Shown here piece by piece: positions 8,461 through 15,116 of a stretch of 15,116 nt of DNA (position 1 is the stretch's first letter; each line of letters starts with the position of its first letter). Under the pieces are notes generated by a model. The model was not told the origin of the DNA and made no database searches. It saw only the letters and a program-made list of their open reading frames with translations. The translations under genes and the position numbers were made by a program. The DNA comes from JBEICQ01 sp046297395 (lineage in GTDB: Bacteria; Bacteroidota; Bacteroidia; UBA4408), in NCBI GenBank assembly GCA_046297395.1, contig JBKCNM010000080.1:1-15116 (forward strand), in the 5' to 3' direction.

Positions 8461-8751
8461 ATGAGAAGACATCATGAGGAATCCATCGGAAAAGTACTCT
8501 CCCGTTTAACCAAAGAAAACGGATGGGATGACAAACTCATCGAAGCACGCATTCTCTCTTCCTGGCATGAATTGTTTGGTCCGCACATTTCAAAACATAC
8601 ACTTTCTGTGCGCATCAAAGATGGCTTGCTGGTGGTTTCAGTGAGTGTAGCAGCCATGCGACAGGAACTCTGGTATGCCAGAGAACAGATGCGTACCCGC
8701 ATCAACGAACACCTGGGATTCGAGTATGTACAATCTCTGGAAATTCGCTGA
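8461..8751 (+). CDS. DUF721 (DciA-like) domain protein
   Basis: A 96-residue cytoplasmic protein with no signal peptide. The sequence fits DUF721: an N-terminal helix with SIGKVLSRL, the block WHELFGPHISKHT with the conserved Trp and Gly-Pro, a beta segment LLVVSVSVAAMRQELWY, and a final NEHLG...VQSLEIR. In other phyla the DUF721 protein DciA interacts with the replicative helicase DnaB and helps load it. Whether this short Bacteroidota form does so is inference. The gene starts 3 bp after the WG-repeat gene, and its TGA overlaps the next ATG by one base (TGATG, 8749-8753). I see no replication gene nearby, so its place in this operon is unexplained. Confidence 0.85.
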   Translation: MRRHHEESIGKVLSRLTKENGWDDKLIEARILSSWHELFGPHISKHTLSVRIKDGLLVVSVSVAAMRQELWYAREQMRTRINEHLGFEYVQSLEIR

Positions 8752-10565
8752 TGATGCGCAGGTGTTTTTTGGTGCTGCTTCTGTTTGTAGGAGTTGCTTC
8801 TTGTGTGGCTCATGATGTGGATGTTCAATTCATCCGCCTGCATCTGTTTAACGAAAGAGGGAATCCCCAGATCCGCGCAAGAATCTCTCTGGTATACAAG
8901 GAAACGGGTTTGCATCCCGCTTTGGATTTTTCTGATTCCCTGCAAGTAGATTCTGCCAAATTGGATGGACAGTTGGTATCACTTATTGCCTTACCCAATC
9001 AACTTCATCTGCCACCTGCCGGATTGCCAGGAAACAGACATCTTACAATATGGTATCACGGCAAGATTGATACACCCGGCTCGCGCTATGCAAAAGCCAT
9101 CAAGGGACCTGCAGACACCATTACCTATACCCTTTCGCAACCATATGGCTCAATGTACTGGTGGCCTTGCCACATGCAGCTCACAGACAGAATAGACAGT
9201 GCTGAACTTTTTTTGAGTACCCTTCCTTCGGCTGTTATGGTGGGAAACGGAGTGCTTGTATCCGCATACGACTCCGCAGGATTCCGCACTTATCATTATC
9301 GTACAAAACATGCTTTTGCCTACTACCTCTTGTTTTTTTCCTGCGCCCGTTACCGCTTGCTGAGTGATACATTGTATGGCAAGGATTACAGTTTGCCATA
9401 TGAAAATCATGTGCTTACCTCCCTGGATGATTACATCTTTCGCACCACAACCGGGCAGGTAACACAGATGCTCGCCTGTTTTGATTCTCTCTTCGGAAGG
9501 TATCCATTTACCGATGAACTGTATGGGCATGTGGTGGCTCCTGTGGGTGGGGGAATGGAGCATCAAACAAGATCAATGGTAGGAGGTTATTTTTTTGAAA
9601 TCATTGCGCATGAACTTGCACACCAGTGGTTCGGTAACCTGGTAACCTGTAAATCATGGAAGGATCTTTGGCTCAATGAAGGATTTGCCACCTATCTTAC
9701 AGGACTTGTGTATGAATATACATCGCCGGAGGTGTATTGGCCTATGTACCTGAAAAGTCGCATTGATGAAAGCTGGAAGGTTCCGGAACCGCTCATTGCT
9801 GCAGATACGCTGCAAACAACAAGCTTGTTTGACGAGCGGATCAGGTATAACCGTGCAGCCATGGTATTGCATCAATTGAGATGGCTCATGGGAGATACCG
9901 GTTTTTTTGCTGCAATGAGGAATTACCTCCAACTGTTTAGAGAAAAAGGCATGGCATCTACCGATGATTTTGTTAGCGCAATAACACCTTACTGCAATTT
10001 TGATGTAGAAGCATTTGAATCCTATTACATCAGCGGGGGAAACAATCCGCAATACAGCATTTTTTACAGAAAAGCAGGTGAAGGGAAAAAACTCCTGCTG
10101 TGGCTGAATAAAAAAGAAAGCAGCAGGTATTTGATGCCTTTGCCTCTCGATGTGTACAGCGGCAACAAGCACCATGCTTATCGCTGGGAGATTGATGCAG
10201 ATACATTTGGACTTTCCCTTCCCCAGGCCATTGATTCTTTTTTTATCAATGCAAGTGGCAGGGCCTTTTTGCACCCAAGCGCAGTAAAACTAAATGAAGA
10301 TGTGAAAGAAGAAACCTTTTCTCTTCAGGCATATGTTCTTGCAAATAACCGTTTGCGCACTGTATGCTACGCAGAGAATGATGCCGAAGTAATCCTCTCC
10401 TTGTATTCAGTAAACGGAACCTGCATGGCCCGCCGCCATGTTTTTTTACATGCCGGAGTGGAACAAACCTATCTCTGGGAGGAAAGCAATATCAGGGGTA
10501 TTGTGCTGGTGGAAATGGCCGAAGGCAAACGCCGGAAAGTGGCTGTTTCTGTCTTGCCTCGTTGA
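8751..10565 (+). CDS. Exported M1-family zinc aminopeptidase
   Basis: A 604-residue metalloaminopeptidase, predicted to remove N-terminal residues from peptides outside the cytoplasm. The signal sequence is MMRRCFLVLLLFVGVASC. V-A-S-C (15-18) also fits a lipobox, so it may be a lipoprotein. Residues about 20-200 are the beta-rich N-terminal M1 domain. The exopeptidase motif is GGMEH (267-271, substrate-binding Glu270). The zinc motif is HELAH (His287, Glu288, His291) with the third ligand Glu310 in LWLNEG, 19 residues after the second histidine. Tyr366 in YNRAAMVL is the likely transition-state tyrosine, although the usual Y-x-K-G is Y-x-R-A here. The large C-terminal helical domain of long M1 enzymes is absent. 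Instead the protein ends after about residue 523 in a beta-rich tail (LSLYSVNGTCMARR, then KVAVSVLPR) that resembles a divergent T9SS sorting domain. ATG at 8751 and 8754 are equally possible starts. Confidence 0.93.
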   Translation: MMRRCFLVLLLFVGVASCVAHDVDVQFIRLHLFNERGNPQIRARISLVYKETGLHPALDFSDSLQVDSAKLDGQLVSLIALPNQLHLPPAGLPGNRHLTIWYHGKIDTPGSRYAKAIKGPADTITYTLSQPYGSMYWWPCHMQLTDRIDSAELFLSTLPSAVMVGNGVLVSAYDSAGFRTYHYRTKHAFAYYLLFFSCARYRLLSDTLYGKDYSLPYENHVLTSLDDYIFRTTTGQVTQMLACFDSLFGRYPFTDELYGHVVAPVGGGMEHQTRSMVGGYFFEIIAHELAHQWFGNLVTCKSWKDLWLNEGFATYLTGLVYEYTSPEVYWPMYLKSRIDESWKVPEPLIAADTLQTTSLFDERIRYNRAAMVLHQLRWLMGDTGFFAAMRNYLQLFREKGMASTDDFVSAITPYCNFDVEAFESYYISGGNNPQYSIFYRKAGEGKKLLLWLNKKESSRYLMPLPLDVYSGNKHHAYRWEIDADTFGLSLPQAIDSFFINASGRAFLHPSAVKLNEDVKEETFSLQAYVLANNRLRTVCYAENDAEVILSLYSVNGTCMARRHVFLHAGVEQTYLWEESNIRGIVLVEMAEGKRRKVAVSVLPR

Positions 10566-10714
10566 ATGACAGGCGATATTTGTAAACGAAATGCAGGGCT
10601 TATGTATGGCCGTTTTTTCTGTTTTTATTATCCATTTCACCCCCTGATAAAATAGACATATTACTTATTTTTTTAAGCTTGCTTTGCAAGACTTCTATTC
10701 CTGTGTATTCATCG

Positions 10715-10731
10715 CTTCTAAAGAAGTTTTT
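10715..10731 (+). terminator. Weak terminator-like hairpin after the pruA operon
   Basis: A 4-bp stem CTTC/GAAG with loop TAAA, extendable by one G-T pair, is followed by TTTTT. The stem is short and AT-rich, so its strength is doubtful. Its position, between the end of the aminopeptidase gene and the next promoter, is right for a terminator. Confidence 0.25.
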
Positions 10732-10770
10732 ACAAGATATACCGCCTGCTTTTTTATGTGATTTATTGTT

Positions 10771-10778
10771 TATATTAG
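10771..10778 (+). promoter_or_regulatory. Likely -7 promoter element for the surface-protein pair
   Basis: TATATTAG matches the Bacteroidota consensus TAnnTTTG at all but one fixed position and is followed by CACC, a context often seen at transcription starts in this phylum. It would place the start near 10785 and give a leader of about 40 nt before ATG 10826. The upstream sequence is T-rich, but there is no clean TTTG at -33. Confidence 0.4.
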
Positions 10779-10825
10779 CACCTTCTGATTAATCAATTAT
10801 CCATCGATAAGATATCTTCCATACA

Positions 10826-13222
10826 ATGAAAAAAACACATTTATTCCCGCTCGTTCTTGTGTATTTTCTTTTGGGCATCATGCCTCAGGTGCTTGCACAA
10901 AATGCGTTGGTCATTAACACCAACCTGCCTTCAGCAGACACCCTTCGGTTTTCTCAGATACGCAGTATCAAATACCAGCCGGGACTCATGCTTGTAAATA
11001 AAACCGGAGGTGAGGAGCTGATCTATCCCACCAACCGGATTCTCGAGTGTTTGTTTGTGCAATTGTGCGACACGCCAACGCAGGTGAGCATCAGCGGACC
11101 CAATACCATCTGCACCGGCAGCAGCACAGTGTTTACCGCAAGCAGCGGCAACGCCAATGCCAATACCACTTACTCATGGAGCGGCCCCGGATTAACTTCA
11201 TCATCCGCCTCTACAGGAAATATTTCTGCGGCGGGAACTTATACCTGTATCATCAGCAATGGCCCCGGATGTACTGCCTCTGTGTCTCGTCAGCTTACCC
11301 TGCTTCCAACAGTAAATCCTTTTGTATCAATTTCAGCCAGTCCGGGCACTGCAGTATGTGAAGGAGCCCTCGTTACTTTTTCAATAGACTCCATCAGCAA
11401 CGGAGGATTGAATCCTGCGTTTCAATGGCGCATCAACGGTACGAATGTCCTGGGTGAGACTGCCGATCATTTCAGTTTTCAGTATGCAGGAACAGGCAAC
11501 ACGGTTTCATTGGTGATGAGCTCTTCAGAAAATTGTCCGCTTGCGCCAAGCTTAAACAGCAACGCCCTTCAGGTAACGGTTAACCCATCTGTTTTTGGTT
11601 TGTCGGTATCAGCCAACAATACGGTGCTTAGTCCGCCATGGATAGTAGATTTCAGCAACAATACACCCAATCCCCAGAACTATGTTTTTACCTGGAATTT
11701 TGGTGATGGTTTGCAATATATCGGTGCCGATCCGCCACCGCATCAATACCTCGTTCAGGGCACTTATTCTCCCTCCCTGTCTGCCATTCAAACGAGCACA
11801 GGATGTGCAGATTCTCTTTTTCTGCAACAGTATATCCAATGTAATTCGGGTTCATCCAATTTTTGCAATTACACTGCCAATATCAGTCCCGGCAGCCTTG
11901 TTCAGGGATGTGCAAACGGAAGTGTGATGTTGCAGGCAGAAAGCACAGCGCCCAATCCCCTGTATCAATGGTTCCTCAACGGGTTTCCTCTTGGCGGTGC
12001 CACCGATGATACCCTGTATGCCACCCAGCCCGGTGTGTACCAGTTGAGCGTGTTTTCATCAGACGGCTGTTTGCTCAACAGTGCGGGCACAACAGTTACG
12101 CTGAATCTGCCGGCTATTCCGGCTCCGCTGATTTCGCTCAGCGGCGCACTGGCAGTTTGCGATACGGTTTCACAAATCACCTGCACGGTTTTGGGCAATT
12201 ACAGCAATTACCAATGGAGTGAAGGAAGCACCGGTCCGGTCATGCTTACAAACCAGGGCGGTATTTACCAGGTGATGGTAACTGATGCCCAGGGCTGCAC
12301 CGCTTTGTCCGATCCCATGGTGCTGAATGCCTCCAATGTAGAAGCACCACAGATTTGTTTATCAACAGTGGATTACATCAACAATGCATTTGTAAACACC
12401 ATCATCTGGGAAAAACCTCTCTCTACTGTGATTGATTCATTTTTGGTTTACAAAGAAACAGTCCCCGGAGTCTTTCAAAAGATAGGCGCCAGGGCCTATG
12501 AAGATTCGAGTATTTATCAGGACTACACCACCAATCCAAACCTGGTGAGTGAACGATACAGGCTGGCGGTGCGCGAGAACTGCGGCAGCATCAGTCTTCC
12601 CGGTTATGTGCATGAAACCATGCACCTTCAGGTGATGCCGGGTACCAACAACGATAAATTTTTAAGCTGGAATCCTTTGCTTGGGATAAATGTTGATTAC
12701 TACATCATTGAATCCGGTCCTACATACAACCAGCTCACCCCCCTGGATTCTGTGCCTTCCACACAAAATACTTACCTGGATACAAATCCTGTCTTTGGGC
12801 TGAATGCAAAGTACCTTGTATCTGTTCGACTGAGCAGCCCCTGCACCCCCGGAAAATCAATGATGCAGGGAAGGGTTCGATCCACTTCAAACGGAGGTAC
12901 CAACAATTCTATTCTGCAACCCGACCCATCCAATTTTGTGCCGGCTCACTCACAGGCAAAAACCGACATCCGGGCCCTTGCGGTGCCTAACCCAAGTGAT
13001 GGGAGATTCCGGCTCCTGCAGGACGGGCAGAACCTGCTTCCTCAGGGAACGCTCGTGCAGGTATGGGATGTATCCGGAAGAAAGGTGTACACGGGATTTG
13101 TGCAGGAAGATGGCGGCCTCTCTCTGCAGCATTTGCAGCCGGGTTATTACCACCTCGGGTACAGCGTGCCCGGTGCCGATCCTTCAATTATTCGCATCGG
13201 AATTGTTCAACACAGTAGATAA
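10826..13222 (+). CDS. Secreted multidomain Ig/PKD-like surface protein with T9SS sorting domain
   Basis: A 798-residue cell-surface or secreted protein, probably an adhesin or binding protein; no enzymatic motif is visible. Residues 1-24 are a signal peptide (MKKTHLFPLVLVYFLLGIMP, cleavage near VLAQ). Residues 26-78 form a short module also seen in the next gene. A series of Ig/PKD-like beta domains follows: about 85-160 (CTGSS, TYSWSGPG, GTYTCIISNGPGC), 166-252, a clear PKD domain 256-336 with FTWNFGDG at 288-295, then 348-428 (LYQWFLNG) and 433-500 (NYQWSEG, GIYQVMVTDAQGC). Residues about 505-685 look like two fibronectin III-like domains. Residues 716-798 are a type A T9SS sorting domain (VPNPSDGRF, VQVWDVSGRKVY, LQPGYYHLGY). 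Many paired Cys suggest disulfides. The next gene starts 18 bp downstream in the same direction. Confidence 0.9.
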   Translation: MKKTHLFPLVLVYFLLGIMPQVLAQNALVINTNLPSADTLRFSQIRSIKYQPGLMLVNKTGGEELIYPTNRILECLFVQLCDTPTQVSISGPNTICTGSSTVFTASSGNANANTTYSWSGPGLTSSSASTGNISAAGTYTCIISNGPGCTASVSRQLTLLPTVNPFVSISASPGTAVCEGALVTFSIDSISNGGLNPAFQWRINGTNVLGETADHFSFQYAGTGNTVSLVMSSSENCPLAPSLNSNALQVTVNPSVFGLSVSANNTVLSPPWIVDFSNNTPNPQNYVFTWNFGDGLQYIGADPPPHQYLVQGTYSPSLSAIQTSTGCADSLFLQQYIQCNSGSSNFCNYTANISPGSLVQGCANGSVMLQAESTAPNPLYQWFLNGFPLGGATDDTLYATQPGVYQLSVFSSDGCLLNSAGTTVTLNLPAIPAPLISLSGALAVCDTVSQITCTVLGNYSNYQWSEGSTGPVMLTNQGGIYQVMVTDAQGCTALSDPMVLNASNVEAPQICLSTVDYINNAFVNTIIWEKPLSTVIDSFLVYKETVPGVFQKIGARAYEDSSIYQDYTTNPNLVSERYRLAVRENCGSISLPGYVHETMHLQVMPGTNNDKFLSWNPLLGINVDYYIIESGPTYNQLTPLDSVPSTQNTYLDTNPVFGLNAKYLVSVRLSSPCTPGKSMMQGRVRSTSNGGTNNSILQPDPSNFVPAHSQAKTDIRALAVPNPSDGRFRLLQDGQNLLPQGTLVQVWDVSGRKVYTGFVQEDGGLSLQHLQPGYYHLGYSVPGADPSIIRIGIVQHSR

Positions 13223-13240
13223 TTTTATCATCAGCATCAA

Positions 13241-15116
13241 ATGAAAATGCAACAAGCAAGTATGAATACCTCAATAAAAGAAGTTTTCTCCCGGCTATAT
13301 TCCGGTGCGCAAAGCAAGTTATGGACATTACTCGCGGTGTTTCTTTTTACGCTGCACGCACCCTTGCATGCCCAGATAAAAAACATCAACAAAACAAATG
13401 ACACCATCAGCATTCCCACGCAGGAGATAGACAGCGTTTGGTTTGACACCAACTCGGGTGAGATGAAAGTGAGAAAACAGGATGGAACCATACAAGGACA
13501 TGTTTTTTCTGAAGTGAATAGTTTCACTTTCAGCGCCAATATTTATCCATCCAATGGGGTGTATTGCAACAATCTTCCCACGGTGCCTGTAGAGGTTACC
13601 AATGCCACCACCGGTCGTGTGTGGATGGACCGCAACTTGGGTGCTTCAAGGGTGGCACTGAGCTCCACAGATGCTCTTGCCTACGGCGATTTGTACCAAT
13701 GGGGCAGAAGGGCCGACGGACACCAGTGCAGGAACTCCCCCACAACAGCTGATTTGAGCAGCAATGCACAAACCACAAACGGTGATTTTATCCTCACCAA
13801 TTTTCCCGCCACAGATTGGTTGGCTGTTCCCGACAACAATCTCTGGCAAGGCTTTTCGGGTGTAAATAATCCCTGCCCTGCCGGATTCAGGCTGCCCACT
13901 GCCAACGAGCTGCAGGACGAGCGAAACAGTTGGACGAGCAACAACATTGCCGGTGCATTTTCCAATAACCTGAAATGGACCTTGTCCGGATTCAGGGATT
14001 TCGACGGGAGTTTGCAAGAGGTGAATGCGAGTGCTTATTACTGGAGCGGCAACATAGATTTCCTGGATGCCAAATGCCTGAAGATTACTTCCGGCACCGC
14101 TGCAGTATTGGCGGGAATCAGATCATTGGGAATGGCTGTGCGTTGCATCAAAGACAATACCTATGGCAACAATGCCATCTATTGCAATGCCCTGCCCACC
14201 CAGGTGGTGGAGGTAACCACCCCTACCGGAAAAACATGGATGGACCGCAACCTTGGAGCAAGCCAAGTGGCAGCCTCTGCCAATGATGTAAACGCCTATG
14301 GTGATTTATACCAATGGGGCAGAAGGGCAGATGGTCATCAATGCAGAAATTCTTCCACCACTTCTGCGCTAAGCTCCTCCGCACAACCCGCGCATGGCGA
14401 TTTTATCGTGAACAACAATTCCCCCTGGAATTGGCAAAGCAACATCAATGACAATTTATGGCAGGGTGTAGAAGCCATCAATAATCCTTGTCCCGCAGGA
14501 TACAGATTGCCAAGCGCAGCAGAATTTGAAGCCGAGCGCTTGTATTGGAGCAGCCAGGATGCTTCCGGCGCTTTTGCCTCGCCCCTCAAACTCGCGCTTC
14601 CCGGCTATCGTTCAGGAAGTACAGGTCAGTTAATTGATGTAGGTAACCTTGCTTACTATTGGACAAACACTGTGAATCTTAGTGCTGCACAGGCTTTGAC
14701 TATAGGAATTGCAAGTGCCTCCACCGGTGCCAATCTCCGCACCTACGGTCTTTCTGTGCGTTGCATCAAACAGGTGAGTTACCCTCAGGGAAGTGTTGCT
14801 TGTATGCAGGTACCTACCCTTGTGGTTGATGTTACCAATCCGCAAACAGGAAAAACCTGGATGGACAGAAACCTCGGGGCTTCGCGTGCTGCGCAAAACA
14901 GCAGCGACAACCTGGCTTATGGTGATTTGTACCAGTGGGGAAGAAGGGCCGATGGACATCAGTGCAGGTACTCACCAAACAGTGGAGACATAAGCACCAC
15001 CGCTCAGCCGGTGCAGGGTGATTTTATTGTTTCCGGTAACACGCCATTCGATTGGTTGAGCAATGCCAACAATGATTTATGGTTGGGTGCGAATGCAAGC
15101 AATAACCCCTGCCCCT
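13241..15116 (+). CDS. Exported protein with tandem FISUMP domains (partial, 3' end beyond the window)
   Basis: The frame stays open from ATG 13241 to the window edge (625 codons), so the protein is longer than seen. A hydrophobic stretch at residues 28-46 (LWTLLAVFLFTLHAPLHAQ) is the signal peptide. ATG at 13262 (codon 8) would give a more usual n-region length, so the exact start is open. Residues about 47-102 are a short beta-rich module similar to that of the preceding protein. From residue 108 come three FISUMP domains ('Fibrobacter succinogenes major paralogous domain'). Each has WMDRNLGAS, then YGDLYQWGRRADGHQCR, NNPCPAG(F/Y)RLP, a YYW segment and, where complete, a VRCIK ending. The function of FISUMP domains is not established; they occur in exported proteins and may bind ligands. 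The T9SS tail, if any, is outside the window. Confidence 0.9.
   Translation, partial: MKMQQASMNTSIKEVFSRLYSGAQSKLWTLLAVFLFTLHAPLHAQIKNINKTNDTISIPTQEIDSVWFDTNSGEMKVRKQDGTIQGHVFSEVNSFTFSANIYPSNGVYCNNLPTVPVEVTNATTGRVWMDRNLGASRVALSSTDALAYGDLYQWGRRADGHQCRNSPTTADLSSNAQTTNGDFILTNFPATDWLAVPDNNLWQGFSGVNNPCPAGFRLPTANELQDERNSWTSNNIAGAFSNNLKWTLSGFRDFDGSLQEVNASAYYWSGNIDFLDAKCLKITSGTAAVLAGIRSLGMAVRCIKDNTYGNNAIYCNALPTQVVEVTTPTGKTWMDRNLGASQVAASANDVNAYGDLYQWGRRADGHQCRNSSTTSALSSSAQPAHGDFIVNNNSPWNWQSNINDNLWQGVEAINNPCPAGYRLPSAAEFEAERLYWSSQDASGAFASPLKLALPGYRSGSTGQLIDVGNLAYYWTNTVNLSAAQALTIGIASASTGANLRTYGLSVRCIKQVSYPQGSVACMQVPTLVVDVTNPQTGKTWMDRNLGASRAAQNSSDNLAYGDLYQWGRRADGHQCRYSPNSGDISTTAQPVQGDFIVSGNTPFDWLSNANNDLWLGANASNNPCP
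13562..15116 (+). repeat. Three in-frame tandem FISUMP repeat units of about 618 bp
   Basis: Unit 1 spans 13562-14179, unit 2 spans 14180-14797, and unit 3 begins at 14798 and is cut by the window end after about half its length. Units 1 and 2 are each 618 bp by my boundaries. The most conserved part, YGDLYQWGRRADGHQCR, is identical in protein across all three, but the DNA differs at many third codon positions (for example GGC/GGT and CAC/CAT). The duplication is therefore not recent, and the protein sequence has been kept by selection. Confidence 0.9.

Larger units (their letters stand above)
10566..10825. other. AT-rich intergenic region with weak hairpins
   Basis: This 260-bp gap separates the pruA operon from the surface-protein pair. 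A T-run at 10613-10618 follows only a 3-bp GGC/GCC stem. A small hairpin CTTGC-TTT-GCAAG lies at 10678-10690, flanked by AAG/CTT, but no T-run follows it. CTTC-TAAA-GAAG followed by five T (10715-10731) is a weak terminator-like element. None is a convincing intrinsic terminator. No credible open reading frame is seen here. Confidence 0.5.

Noticed and set aside
9654..10274. 206-codon minus-strand open frame
   Set aside because: It is antisense to the M1 aminopeptidase catalytic region, and its translation (Cys-rich, no known domain) has no support.
10601..10625. T-run after GGC/GCC as the operon terminator
   Set aside because: The stem is only 3 bp, too weak to call.
13562..15116. Possible mobile or satellite DNA because of 618-bp direct repeats
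   Set aside because: The repeats are in frame, encode recognisable FISUMP domains and have diverged at synonymous sites, so they are protein domain duplications.

Overview
The window looks like ordinary chromosomal DNA from a member of the Bacteroidota (Bacteroidetes). Three things support this. Two secreted proteins end in clear type IX secretion (T9SS) sorting domains, and a third ends in a divergent one. Shine-Dalgarno sequences are absent, and AT-rich TAnnTTTG-like promoter elements are present. Finally, the families found (WG repeats, FISUMP repeats, M43 peptidase, PKD/Ig-like adhesin) are typical of that phylum. I cannot name the genus. I see no tRNA, rRNA, CRISPR array, insertion sequence or phage gene.

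Left arm (1-2780, minus strand): a mutS2 gene whose 3' end lies beyond the window start, preceded by a SRAP-family (YedK/HMCES-like) gene 49 bp upstream. They probably form a small genome-maintenance operon. A short divergent promoter region (2781-2863) separates them from the next block.

Middle block (2864-10565, plus strand): five genes that overlap or lie 3 bp apart. They are a pruA-type P5C dehydrogenase, a secreted M43 metallopeptidase with a T9SS tail, an exported TPR-like/WG-repeat protein, a small DUF721 (DciA-like) protein and an exported M1 aminopeptidase. They read as one transcription unit. Two extracellular or envelope peptidases beside an enzyme that oxidises a proline-derived intermediate suggests peptide and amino-acid use. 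This is inference; the WG and DUF721 genes do not obviously fit that theme.

Right block (10826 to the window end, plus strand): after a 260-bp AT-rich intergenic region with a likely promoter come two exported surface proteins 18 bp apart. The first is a 798-residue Ig/PKD/FN3-like adhesin with a T9SS tail. The second has tandem FISUMP domains and is cut off in its third repeat by the window end. The two share a short N-terminal module just after the signal peptide, so they are probably related surface proteins expressed together.

Nothing here is clearly a new defence or mobile system. The best candidates for a second look are the FISUMP tandem protein with its shared N-terminal module, the tightly coupled five-gene operon, and the active-site differences in the SRAP protein.
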